Assembly: GCF_954871325.1 (NCBI RefSeq)
Contig: NC_088775.1
Coordinates: 69,913,561-69,977,560 of the forward strand
DNA: 64,000 bases
Reading direction: 5' to 3'
From: Gordionus sp. m RMFG-2023
Taxonomy: Eukaryota; Nematomorpha; Gordioida; Chordodea; Parachordodidae
Each line of letters opens with the position of its first letter. Position 1 is the stretch's first letter. The position numbers and the translations under genes are program-made. The notes under the pieces were generated by a model. That model was not told the DNA's origin, did no database searches, and saw nothing but the letters and a program-made list of their open reading frames with translations. This document shows positions 11,601 through 21,859 of this stretch, one piece after another.

Positions 11601-12060
11601 TCTCGGCTCCTGTAGAGGGTTGCCATGTTTCCCCCCATCAGTGGGAGTCTCCCACAATTTTTTAGTTTACCCACATACATCTCACTCCCACAAAACTCCC
11701 ACAATTAGAAATCTCCCATAAAAAGCGCCCACAATTTTATCTCCCACAATTTTTTTTTTAGCATTTTAATGTTTTTAATATATAAATAATAATTTTGAGA
11801 GACATTATTTGATTATTTTTATATTTTTAAAATAAATTTTAAATATTTATTCGAAAAATATGTCTAGTTCTTTTATTTTATTTTTCCGCTCTAAAATATA
11901 TTTTTTATAAAATTCTCCAATTCTCCACTCGACATTTTCAAAATTTTTGTGTTAGAAAGAATAGAAGTTAGAACAGTATGTATAATTATTATAAATATAT
12001 TTTAAATTACTTAATATATTTTATATCGCTATCTAGAATTGCAGTGCTCCACTAGTTTCA

Positions 12061-12235
12061 CATGTAGGAAATCTACTTCATGTAGTTAATATTCAGTTGC
12101 AATCAGAAGATTCTTTATTGATAAAGATTCACAAAATCATGCTATCACATGTAGGAAATCTACTTCATGTAGTTAATATTCAGTTGCAATCAGAAGATTC
12201 TTTATTGATAAAGATTCACAAAAACATGCTACAGC
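12061..12235 (+). repeat. Tandem duplication of about 85 bp inside hAT
   Basis: Two consecutive copies start CATGTAGGAAATCTACTTC and end in GATTCACAAAA-CATGCTA. The same duplication is in hAT copy 2 (about 27180-27345), so it predates the split of the copies. A single related unit occurs in inverted orientation near 13115-13170, forming an inverted repeat around the C-terminal coding part. Confidence 0.75.
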
Positions 12236-12359
12236 TCTGTTCCAGTTAAAAATAGATAATATATTTTATGGCGCTATTGCTAATATCATATTAAAATGTT
12301 CAAATATTACTATAATTAACGTATTTTTAAATGAAGCAAATATTTTTATTAAGACAATT

Positions 12360-12864
12360 TTGGAATATTTACAATCAAGATTTGATTTTAATAACTCTAT
12401 TTACAAGTGTATAAATATTATGACCTTGGAACAGAAACCATCATTTGATGGTTTTTGTAATTAAAAAATATATTAAAATTACCGATAGACATTGAAGCCT
12501 TGTTTGAAGAGATTGTAATTTTTTCCATTTTTTATGATTCGCCAGAATACTTAAAGTTAGATGGTCTAAAAGCAGAGGAGAAATGGGTGGAATTTTTTCG
12601 TAATAACGATAAATCCTCATGTTTGGGAAAAATTTGCGAGTATGTTTTCTCCTTACCTCATTCTAATGCCTCATCGGAGTGCATTTTTAGCCTGATGAGG
12701 ACTGCCTGGAGGAAGGAGAGAAATCGAATTGCTTTAACAACATTAGAGGCCGAGTTAATGGTTAAACAAAATTATAAAATGTCATGCCAGGAATTTTATA
12801 AATATCTTAATAACGACGGTAAACGTTTAGTTCCATTATTTAAATCTCAAATAAAATATAATTA
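12360..12864 (+). pseudogene. hAT transposase C-terminal part (copy 1)
   Basis: The clean frame 12500-12864 (121 codons) encodes the C-terminal end of a ZBED/KIAA1586-like hAT transposase. The dimerisation block is around residues 50-85 (LPHSNASSECIFSLMRT, then AWRKERNRI). Related coding sequence continues upstream to about 12360 but is interrupted near 12462 relative to the frame kept in copy 2. The N-terminal half is not upstream. It lies further right on the other strand. The middle of the catalytic domain is absent, so no active enzyme is expected. Confidence 0.8.
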
Positions 12865-13099
12865 ACTATAACTATTTGACTTTCTATATTTTATAAAATC
12901 TTATTTATACATTTGCATAAAATCAAATAAATTTATTTTTTACATTGTAAAATTAATATTTTGAATATTTTGGCAAATCATAAAAATAAAGAAGCATTAC
13001 AATCTCCTCAAACATGACATCATATTAAATCTTATTAATAATTATCCGATAATAGTAATAATATTCTTACTTTGGTATTTCTGCAGCATAATTTAGTGA

Positions 13100-14130
13100 A
13101 CCTTTATTAAATTATATTCTTCTGATTGCAACTGCATATTAACAGCATATAGTAGATTTCCTATATGTAAAATTCCTAAATATACTTCTGCCATGAAAAT
13201 TTTTTTCAAAATATTAGGACAGCTTTTATAATCTATTTATTTTTTAAAGTTTTGTAAAATTTTAAAATTCTACGATGGCGCGTATTAGGAGGAACCTGTC
13301 AACCAACATTATGTTGACTCAATTCTGTAAATACACTCTGGTTTTTACAAAATTCACTAAGGAATTATCAGATCAGAAAGCTGCCATGCAATTCATTGGT
13401 AATGCCAAATCTGCCATATTTACCATTATATATGGTTAGCTATGTCTTTGGATATTTCATATCTGGAGAAATTTTTTTTAATAGTTTTATTGAAATGACA
13501 TTAATTTTGTTGAAATAGGGGAGGATCAAGGGAAATGTTTTGATATCTCCTTATTAGATGCATCTTTTAGAATTGCATATGTTTGCACATCTTTCAAATC
13601 GTCAAGAATTGACCTTCTGGATTTATATCCTAAAACATTGATGATAGCCTTGCTCATTTGTGTTCTACAAAGTATACTTTTCATTTATATTAGTCGTTAA
13701 ATATTATGGGGAAAGATTCTACCAACTTTGTGATGTTAAGTAGCTCTCTCAGCGTCTACATGAGCGGGGAGGGGGGGGGGGTACGAACAGTTTGCATCCT
13801 AATATCTATAAAGGGGTAGGGGGTAGGTGGTATAGGGGGTAGGCATTTTGGGGGGTAGGCTATAATAATCTAGAAAATTTTCCATTACATTTTTAAATTA
13901 TATATGGATAACATTTTGGTATATTAGGGGGGTAGATATATATTTTTGAGGGGGGTTTGCATCCAGTGAATATACTGTCATGTAGACGCTGAGCTCTCTG
14001 AATGTTGTACTGCATGATAGGTATTTACCATTTCCGCAACTGTAATTGCATCTGTATTATTTCTTATTTTTGAAGAATATTTTTGTTTTGCAATAGATGT
14101 TGATAGACTGCCCTGTACTGATTTATGCTT
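13100..14130 (-). pseudogene. hAT transposase N-terminal part, inverted (copy 1)
   Basis: Read on the minus strand this matches 25306-26310 of copy 2, where a frame near 25767 reads MSKAIINVLGYKSRRSILDD followed by a DASNK block. Those blocks are typical of the N-terminal catalytic region of KIAA1586/ZBED5-like hAT transposases. The frame is interrupted many times and by the MITE insertion. Its orientation opposes the C-terminal part at 12360-12864. Confidence 0.7.
13750..13991 (+). mobile_element. hAT-type MITE inside hAT copy 1
   Basis: This 242-bp element has inverted ends CAGCGTCTACATGA ... TCATGTAGACGCTG and a perfect 8-bp TSD AGCTCTCT at 13742-13749 and 13992-13999. It has no coding capacity. 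The plus strand is very G-rich, with GGGGAGGGGGGGGGGG, GGGGTAGGGGGTAGG and GGGGGGTAGG runs. The older hAT copy 3 has an uninterrupted site at the corresponding place (near 33285-33300), so the MITE arrived after that copy split off. Confidence 0.92.
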
Positions 14131-14459
14131 TGAAGATTTTTGATGCCTCAAAATATCATATTCCCTTCCCCCATTGTATTAAACTGTAGAACAACTTCCC
14201 CTCACTGATTATAATTATTTTTTACATTGTAAATTTAAAATTTTTTTTTTATAAAATCTTATTTATACATTAGTATAAAATATATTTTTTTACATTGTAA
14301 AATTACAATTTTTTTATAAAATTTTATCTTGTTTACATTCTTTTGTATTTAAAAAAGATCGTTGGTTATTATTTTTAAACAAAATTAATATATTATGATA
14401 AATCAATATGTTATTTTAATAATAAAGATAGTATTTAAGAAATTTTGTGTCGTACTATA

Positions 14460-14660
14460 ATTACCTATTTTGAAAAATAGTTGCGTATTTTATTTTGGAA
14501 AATAGTTGCCTATTTTATTTTGAAAAAGAGTTGGGTTATTTTATTTTGAAAAATAGTTGGCTATTTTATTTTGAAAAATAGTTGGCTATTTTATTTTGAA
14601 AAATAGTTGGCTATTTTATTTTGAAAAATAATTGCCTATTTTATTTTGGAAAATAGATTC
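14460..14660 (+). repeat. 26-bp tandem repeat in hAT copy 1
   Basis: Eight units of TTTTATTTTGAAAAATAGTTGGCTA-type sequence. The homologous tract in copy 2 (about 24815-24960) has six units. This explains most of the length difference between two otherwise near-identical copies. Confidence 0.8.
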
Positions 14661-15091
14661 GATATTATATTTATAAAAAATAATAAGCGGATAACTAAGT
14701 CAATTCTAAATCCCGGCCTAAAAGATTTTTTTTTAGCAATTTTCACATTTCTCCCACAATTTTTATATTACTCCCACAAAATACCGAATTTCTCCCACAA
14801 TTTGAAAATTTTGACCTGGCAACCCTACTCCTGAATCTAATAAAAAGCTAATTTCCATTTCACCTATATTTATTTTATCCTAGGACATCTATTTTTCCTT
14901 ATAATATTTTCCAAATCAATCTTGCAAATGTTTTCTGTTTCAAAATTTTTTTTATCATTTATCTTATATTTATTCGAATATTCTAAATCATTTATATTAT
15001 TATCATTTATTCCTAATTTACAATTAAAATTATAAAAATCAGATATATTATTACTATTATAATTTATATACTTATTCTCTCTTTTATATAG

Positions 15092-15508
15092 TCATCTGTT
15101 ACATGTTTCCTCAACATGTCCTTTTAGTCCACATTTTAAACATATTAAACTATTATCTGCAAAACTTCTACAATTTGTTACTAAATGGCCTTTCCGTCCA
15201 CATCTCGTGCAATTTAAATGTCCAGTTAAATCACATTGCCTCGACATGTGTCCGAACTTTCCACAACTGTAACATTTAATTGTCCCTACATTATTTATTT
15301 GACTTATCTTGCTTTCCTTTCTTATAGCGTTCTTTATTCTTTCTAAATCTTTATTTTCCAATCTTATTACCGAAGTATTTCTACCTATGATTAATCCTAC
15401 CGAGAAACTTAAAATTAATAACAAAATTATAATTATACCTATATATTCAAAAACTAAACTTAATAAATTAATCTGTGTAATATACATTATAAAGTACTCA
15501 ATAACCAC
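15092..15508 (-). CDS. gag-position ORF of gypsy A: membrane segment plus three zinc knuckles
   Basis: This 138-codon frame is the first after the primer-binding site. Residues about 20-42 form a strongly hydrophobic stretch (FEYIGIIIILLLILSFSVGL) that looks like a membrane anchor. A basic linker follows, then three retroviral-type CCHC knuckles (C-x2-C-x4-H-x4-C) at about residues 79-136: CYSCGKFGHMSRQC, CTRCGRKGHLVTNC and CLKCGLKGHVEETC. Nucleic-acid binding is expected. No capsid-like domain is recognised in it or beside it. Such a short Gag with a membrane segment is unusual for Ty3/gypsy. Confidence 0.72.
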   Translation of the reverse strand: MVIEYFIMYITQINLLSLVFEYIGIIIILLLILSFSVGLIIGRNTSVIRLENKDLERIKNAIRKESKISQINNVGTIKCYSCGKFGHMSRQCDLTGHLNCTRCGRKGHLVTNCRSFADNSLICLKCGLKGHVEETCNR

Positions 15509-15651
15509 TTAATTAATAAAATTTTAAATAATTTAAAAAAATTGCATAAATATAAAATTACTACTATAATAAATAAAAGTAATAATAATTTATTTAACAT
15601 AAAAATAAATTTGCTTTTACCTTTGAATTCCTAAGGAATATCTAACAGGCC

Positions 15652-15669
15652 CTGATTTACTTCGGTCCA
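15652..15669 (-). promoter_or_regulatory. Primer-binding site of gypsy A
   Basis: The minus strand reads TGGACCGAAGTAAATCAG three bases inside the 5-prime LTR, the expected place and TGG start for tRNA priming. The tRNA is not identified. Confidence 0.6.
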
Positions 15670-15672
15670 AAT

Positions 15673-16150
15673 TGTTACAAGTCCGAATTTAACTCAGGGT
15701 GTTAATGCAGTATTGGGAGAGCTAAAGAATCAAAGGTGTACTAAATCTATATAATTAAAATAAAGGATTAATTTTAATAATAACGATTGCTAACCACTTA
15801 CTTTTGAGCACACCTAAAATATATAATGTAAACTCTTTTAAATAATTCTAATTTATTAAATTGTGTTCTTACTTTTTCTTTATTAAATTTTTCTTTTTTA
15901 TTAAATTTCACACTGACCACTTTATTGAAAATTGAATTATTTATATCTACATAAGTATTTGCATATTAAATATAATAATTTTTCGAAGAATAAAAATATA
16001 AAATTAAAATATTACCATTTTAATATAAAAATGTAAAATCTAGTACAACTATTACTAATTTTCGAAGAATAAACATATAAAAATTAAACTATTATTATTC
16101 AAATATAAAATGTTAAATTTCGTACAATATTAAATTTACATAATACCACA
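15673..16150 (-). repeat. LTR of element A (5-prime LTR)
   Basis: Direct repeat of 7473-7953. GTAGC follows directly at 16151-16155 as the target duplication. Confidence 0.92.
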
Positions 16151-16236
16151 GTAGCTACAAACTTTGAATCATATCTATTTGATTAATTTTGCCAGATTAA
16201 GAAAGAAAAAAATATTTTGCCCAGATTAAGAAAAAA

Positions 16237-16430
16237 ATTTTTTTGCTGGAATTTGAACCTAAGTCCATTAGATTTGGAAGCGACGCTCTTGCCGATTGGA
16301 CCACAAGTCACATCAAAATTAACGATTTTTTAAATATATATTATAAATTGTGAAAGTGTGACTATGACAGTGTGACTGTCATAGTGTGACTGTAGAGTGT
16401 GACAAGGCTTTTATATTTATTATAGATATT
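16237..16430 (-). repeat. tRNA-like repeat unit 4
   Basis: The plus strand shows GAATTTGAACCTAAGTCCAT, AGCGACGCTCTTGCCGATTGG, then GTGACTATGACAGTGTGACTG and GGCTTTTATATTTATTATAG. With gypsy A removed it lies about 410 bp from unit 3, keeping the tandem period. Confidence 0.6.
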
Positions 16431-16940
16431 CGTTTTTTTATCTCAAAAATTATTATACTTTTTCAATTTTTGGAAAGAATACTTTTTTAATTTTTTTATT
16501 TTTCTTTTAATTTTTAATTCTTACTATAATCTTTTTATATGTTAATTTAATATATTTTACTTTATAATTTATTATTTTATAATTAGTGGAAATAAATAAA
16601 AAAAACCATAAATTATGTTATTGTTTTAATTTTCATACCTTTTATTATTCAATCTATCATCTTTTTTTATATTGATTCAACTTTTTATCTTCTACAATGA
16701 TTCAGACATTCAATATTACAGTGGTGCCGAAGCAGGATGCGTTCCTTGGTCTTACAAAAATTTAGTCTAATGCTAGGCAATGATTGCATCGGGACAAGGA
16801 ATGGTGTCAAACTTCATTCTAATGAAAATATTCCTAAAATAAATATGTAAGAAAAAAATTTAGAGAAATGTAATTAAAATTAAATTTTTTTTTAAAAAAA
16901 AGATAAGAAGATATTAAGTTTTAAATCAATTTTTAAGATG
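16431..16940. other. No gene; possible LTR/primer-site remnant near 16719
   Basis: AT-rich sequence. Around 16715-16750, ATTACAG-TGGTGCCGAAGCAGGATG resembles an LTR end followed by a primer-binding site and could belong to gypsy B. No second LTR was matched, so this is only a suggestion. Confidence 0.3.
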
Positions 16941-16944
16941 TATG

Positions 16945-18880
16945 TTGAAAAAGATTATTTAGATGATGTTTTAATATCAGGTAGAACCGAAGAAGAACAT
17001 AATGCTAGATAAATTAAGGTGTTAGATATAATATTAGCGAATGGTTTAAAAGCTAATATGAAGAAAAGCGTTTTCGGAGTGAGAGAAATAAAGTACTTAG
17101 GACATTTTATAAAGGGAAACGTAATTACTCCTATGGCCAAAAATATAGACAAGATAGTAAACATGAGAGCGCCAAATAATAAGTCTGAATTAAAGTCATT
17201 TTTAGGAGCTACAAATTATTACCATCGTTTTATTCAAGATTTTGCGGAAATTGCTACACCTATTAAAGAAAAATAAAAGGTTCGAGTGGGGAAGAGCACA
17301 GGAAGAAAGTTTTAAAAGATTGAAGATAAAGTTGGTAGAGAAACCTATGTTGATGTGCTTTAATGAGGAGTTAGATATTGTTTTAGCAGTGGACGCATCT
17401 AATGAAGGTATAGGAGGAGCTTTATCACAGGTAGTTGATGATGTAGAAAGACCGATTTTATTTGTGTCTAGACAGTTTAATAAGGCTGAAAGAAATTATT
17501 CAACTATAGAAAGGGAAGCCTTAGCAGTGTAGAGAGTATTTGTTAGGCCGGAGATTTGTATTATATACAGACCACAAACCGCTGGTAGGGCTTTTTAAAA
17601 GAGATAATAATGAGTTGATGATGTCTCCAAGGTTACAGAAATGGTTGATGTTGTCAGGGAATCTTGATTTCGAAATAAGATTCAGAGCAGGCAAACAAAA
17701 TTGTTTACCAGATATTATCGAGATTATGGGATAAGGACTTAGAGGAGGACAAGGAAATAGAGCCAATGATAAATATTTTAGAATATAGTGAAGAAGATGA
17801 ACTAAATTGTAATGTGATAAGAGCTTTAAGGATAGACACAAGAGAAAGACCGATAACTTTAGAGCTTGTAGACAAGATTTCTCAGCAGGATGAAGAATTA
17901 ATGAGAATTAGAGCCTGTTTGAAGGGAGATAAAGAATGGGAAGATAGAGACCAGGCCTTTAAGAACAGTAGAGGTGAATTGAATATAGAAGACAATTGTT
18001 TAATGAGAGGATATTGTTTAGTGATACCAAGTAAGTTAAGGAAGGACATGTTAGCAGCCGTACATACAGGACATCAGGGCATAGAAAGAATGAAGAATAA
18101 AGCGAGGGAATACATTTGGTGGCCCAGAATGAATAATGAAATTGAAGAATTATCTAAGAGTTGTGAAACATGTAATAAGTGTGCGAATGTACCTGCAAAA
18201 GTTAGGGGAGATAAATGGCCAGAAACAGACGTACCCTGTGAAAGAATACACGTAGATTTTTTAGAATATGAAAGGAAGAAATATTTTATAATGGTAGATG
18301 CAGGTTCGAAATGGATAGACTGTCAGCCGTATCGAGTCTGACGACGAAAGTAGCTTTGAATAAGGTAAGAGACTTCGTAAGTAAATATGGATTAATGAAG
18401 ACCTTAGTATCAGATGGTGGTCCAGCGTTTATAAGCAGAGATTTTGACATAGATGGAAGATTAAGCATTTATTAGCACCACCACATTACCCGAGAAGTAA
18501 TGGACAAGCGGAGAGAATGGTAGCACTAGTTAAGAGTTGGTTAAAAAAGGAAAAATATGGAGAAGGAAAATGGTGGTTATTACTATTAGCGTAAAACAAT
18601 ACCAAGAGAAGCAAAGGATACTCACCAGTAGAGATATTTTTAGGTAGAAAAACCAGAACTGAATTAGATTTTCTGAAAGAAAGAATAGAACAGAAAGGAG
18701 TTATAATTAATGACAGATTTAAGATCGGAAGCCTAGTTTGGATACTACTTTTTGATGGCCCAGTTAAATGGGGGAAAGGTATAGTGAAGAAGAATATAGG
18801 GAGCAAGAAGGTAGAAGTAGAAATTGAAGTAAGAATAGGAGTAGTTTCGAGGCATATTAAGCAATTAAGACCTAGGTGTC
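16945..18880 (+). pseudogene. Ty3/gypsy B pol region (RT end, RNase H, integrase)
   Basis: This is a second member of the gypsy A family on the plus strand; only the downstream part of pol is present. It starts at the YLDDVLISG-type RT block, continues through the REIKYLGHFIKGN thumb region and RNase H (AVDASNE, STIEREALAV). Integrase follows with HTGHQGIERMKNKAREY, CETC-x2-C, IHVDFLEYE, VSDGGPAF and NGQAERM. It is broken in many places and has no intact LTR pair, so it looks older than A. Confidence 0.85.
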
Positions 18881-18919
18881 TACATTAGTGATAAATGGCG
18901 TTATAAATCGATTAAATTA

Positions 18920-19270
18920 CTGAAATGTTGAGAATGCTGATAGACATAATTGATTTGTTTTGAACAAGTCTGCGAGAATTATGAGAATCAGAATGTAGGA
19001 AATGCTGATAGACATAATTGATTTGTTTTGAACAAGTCTGCGAGAATTATGAGAATCAGAATGTAGAGAATGCTGATAGACATAATTGATTTGTTTTTTT
19101 AACAAGTCTGCGATTATGAGAATCAGAATGTAGAGCATGCTGATAGACATAATCGATTTGTTTTTAACAAGTCTGCGAGAATTATGAGAATCAGAATGTA
19201 GAGAATGCTGATAGGCATAATTGAATTGCTCCTTTAACAAGTCTGCGAGAATGACGATAATCAGAATGTT
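18920..19270 (+). repeat. Tandem array downstream of gypsy B integrase
   Basis: Five units of about 65-70 bp read GAATGCTGATAGACATAAT, TGATTTGTTTT, AACAAGTCTGCGAGAATTA and TGAGAATCAGAATGTAG. It lies between the integrase end and the 3-prime ORF. Inverted relatives are at 8400-8540 (gypsy A) and 2560-3000. Confidence 0.85.
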
Positions 19271-19435
19271 ACATATCAAGTACACTAGAAGGTATGAACA
19301 AGTTGTTAAAAAAGAATGAGAGAGGCATAGGTAATACGAGAATGATTAAGAGTATTGAGAATTAGGAAGCGGTTGAATTATAAGAGATAAATACATGATA
19401 AATATAGTATATTTTCAGCTTTAGTCCGTGATAGA

Positions 19436-19754
19436 TGGCGTCATACGTGCGAGTGGGAAACTATATTTTGAAGATCGAAATTAGAATGGTTGACGGATTC
19501 GCTGAATCGAGAAGATGGATCGATGCCGCCAGAGAGAGGCCCAGATCAGGTATGGAGAGATGACGGCAGATAGACCCACAAGCAGATCGTATAATCGTAG
19601 AAAGGAACGGGAGTGGGGATCCCTAAGAAGAATGTCTTGCTGGTTTTGTGGAGGGGATCATATTTTACAGAGATGTCCCACTATTAGCACCAACAATCAA
19701 ATGTTAGCGGTACAGGAGGACGAACCTGTGGTAGGACAAGGGAACAGTGTATGA
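19436..19754 (+). pseudogene. Extra 3-prime ORF of gypsy B, zinc knuckle
   Basis: It begins MASYVRVGN like the gypsy A ORF and shares EIR-VDG, RWIDAAR and the Arg-rich stretch. The knuckle is CWFCGGDHILQRC (C-x2-C-x3-H-x4-C). Its presence in two separate copies, one of them much decayed, argues that the ORF is a genuine part of this family. The copy is broken. Confidence 0.7.
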
Positions 19755-19799
19755 GGGGTAGAATTAAGTAGAAGTGCGAAGGTGTTGAAGTTATTAAAA

Positions 19800-21020
19800 A
19801 GAAAGATATATTTTTTTTTTGTTATGATTTGAATATTTAAATGATAGATGAATATTTAAGTTATCTGTAATGAACTTACATTTTTTTAAAATTTTGCATA
19901 AACAAATTTTTTTTATTTGAACATAAAAACCCATGATTATTAACGAACGTCTATGTACGAATAATATTATAGATTATTGTTATTTTGCATAGAAAATGTT
20001 TTGTTTTTGCATAGCAAATTTTTTATATATAAACTCGCAATTTTTTATAAAATACAATCAATCGGATATTGGAAAATAAATAACTTGTAATCTTTTAAAG
20101 GGTATTATTAAAATTATAGTGAATATAATCTTACAATTATTTATATCGAAAACATCAAAATTCGACAAATATTTTGAAGCTTTAGAAGCAGGAAAATTTA
20201 TTTCCTTTTATAAGAATATTTGCTAGTAAAATTTTATTAACCTCGGCAAGTTCTGCTTCCAATAAAAGAGCACAATTAAAATAAAAAAATATGGGCATTC
20301 TTTCTTTTTTTGAATAAAAATTTTGATTTATACATGGTAATTATTTTGTTTGTCATTTATTAACGAATTAAAGAAAATAAAAACTATGATAGAATTTATT
20401 CAAAAAGCGTAAAATACCAATAAAGTATTGAGAAATTTAAAAAAAATTAAGAACTGAATTTTTCGAGCAAGATCAAAATATAGGCTGGGTTATAAAATTA
20501 TAACAGCAAGCTTAAATGGGCGTAATTTTTTTTGCCACCGTAAATGGGAGTAGGGGGGGGGGGGCTTGAGTAAGAAATTAGACCGCCCACCTCATGATAT
20601 CAGAATGCATTTCAGATCCATATACAAAATATCGAAATAAAAAATTCGCGGGCAAATGTAATTTTCAAAATACACAACAAAGAAACGAAGAAATGATAGA
20701 TTTATGAAAAATTTTCTAATACATATTATATATTATTTAATTTATTTAAATATCGATGGTATTAAATTTGTGACATTATTTTTATAATATAAATAAAGAA
20801 TTTATTCATATTAGTATAATAAAAAAATTAAATTTTCTTTATTTTTAATAATATATAAAATATTTGTAGCCGCCTTATTTTTAAGGAAATACATTATTGC
20901 TGTTAATCTTGATTGATACTTCGTATGAATAAATAGTTAGATAGCATATTTAGTAGTACTTTCAAATATAATATAAATTATATTAATTAAATTAAAAACA
21001 ACCAAATTTATATTACAGCT
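19800..21020. other. AT-rich stretch, no gene recognised
   Basis: No family recognised on either strand. A G homopolymer sits near 20554-20564. The 3-prime LTR of gypsy B should lie at the left edge, but no match to the element A LTR is evident. Confidence 0.5.
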
Positions 21021-21040
21021 TCCCATTCAAAAAAGGAAGG

Positions 21041-21855
21041 TTAAGGCCCGATCAAAAAAGGAAAAGTGTCAATCAAAAAAGGAAAAGTCCCAAACATTAA
21101 GTGGAGAGGTTGATCTCCAGTTGAATAGATCTTTTGATTAGCTATTAACTGATATCCTTTAAAAAAATGATTTCTTAAAGGGATCCTTTTAAATCCCTAA
21201 TGATCCCGGATAGTTCTGATGCCATGAAAATTACGACATATTGTATACATCGTAATTGTAATGAAATAATTTGATATGCAAAAATATTAATTAAAAAGAA
21301 TTTGATTGCAAAAGAGAAATAAAAATTAAGTGAAATTTGAAAGATAAAAATATAAGGAGAAAAAAATTACTAATAGTCAAAAAATTATTATGTAGTGAAA
21401 AAAAGGAAAAAATTGTTAAAAAATGACATAAAACGGAGTAGAGAAGTGAAGAAAAATAAAAGGGAAAATTAATAAATTATTTTTAAAAAGACAAAAATGA
21501 AAAGAAAAATAAATTGAGAAAAGATAAGAAAAATTAAGATTAAAAATGACTTAAAAAAATCGCAAAAAGTTAAAAATAAAATAAGAAGGAAAAATAAAAA
21601 AACAAAAAATTTAAGAAAAATTGACAAGAAAAAAATTTATAATTTTTTTTTAAAATTATTTAAAAAATAACGATTTTCTTTTTTGATTGAAAATTTTTAT
21701 TTTTTGATTGACACTTTTCCTTTCCTTTTGGAAATTTTCCTTTTTTGATTGACATTTTTCCTCTTTTGATTGGACCTTTTCCTTTTTTGATTTGACCTCT
21801 TTTTTGTTTGACACTTTTCCTTTTTTGATCGGACTTTTTCCTAAGCCTATGTGGA
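21041..21855. repeat. Small foldback built of AAAAAAGGAAAA repeats
   Basis: The left arm (about 21041-21095) reads CCCGATCAAAAAAGGAAAAG then TGTCAATCAAAAAAGGAAAA. The right arm (about 21660-21850) is its inverse, with seven or more units of CCTTTTTTGATTGACACTTTT-type sequence of about 20 bp. The two outer ends match as inverted repeats (GATCAAAAAAGGAAAAGTGTC). The middle is purine-rich, AT-rich and non-coding. No clear TSD was found. The Lys-rich open frame on the minus strand at 21660-21860 is a by-product of the repeats. Confidence 0.65.
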
Positions 21856-21859
21856 TACA

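Larger units (their letters stand above)
11615..14827 (+). mobile_element. Rearranged hAT element, copy 1
   Basis: This 3.2-kb element lies inside gypsy A. Its ends read AGGGTTGCCA ... TGGCAACCCT, with near-identical 8-bp TSDs CTCCTGTA (11607-11614) and CTCCTGAA (14828-14835). Both ends carry repeated CTCCCACAATTT motifs, typical of hAT subterminal transposase sites. Inside are a plus-strand transposase C-terminal part (12360-12864) and a minus-strand N-terminal part (about 13100-14130), facing each other. A complete 242-bp MITE sits inside at 13750-13991. A near-identical copy in the opposite orientation is at 24645-27777. It cannot encode a whole transposase, so it must have moved with enzyme from elsewhere. 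Confidence 0.88.
7473..16150 (-). mobile_element. Ty3/gypsy LTR retrotransposon A
   Basis: A complete-length minus-strand element is bounded by 481- and 478-bp LTRs with TG...CA ends and flanked by a 5-bp TSD, GTAGC, at 7468-7472 and 16151-16155. Parts in minus-strand order are the 5-prime LTR (15673-16150), a primer-binding site (15652-15669, TGGACCGAAG...), a gag-like ORF with zinc knuckles, protease-like sequence, RT, RNase H, integrase, a small zinc-knuckle ORF, a polypurine tract (7954-7965) and the 3-prime LTR (7473-7953). A 3.2-kb hAT element lies inside. The coding region is broken in several places, roughly half a dozen or more. The very similar LTRs suggest a fairly recent insertion. 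Confidence 0.92.
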
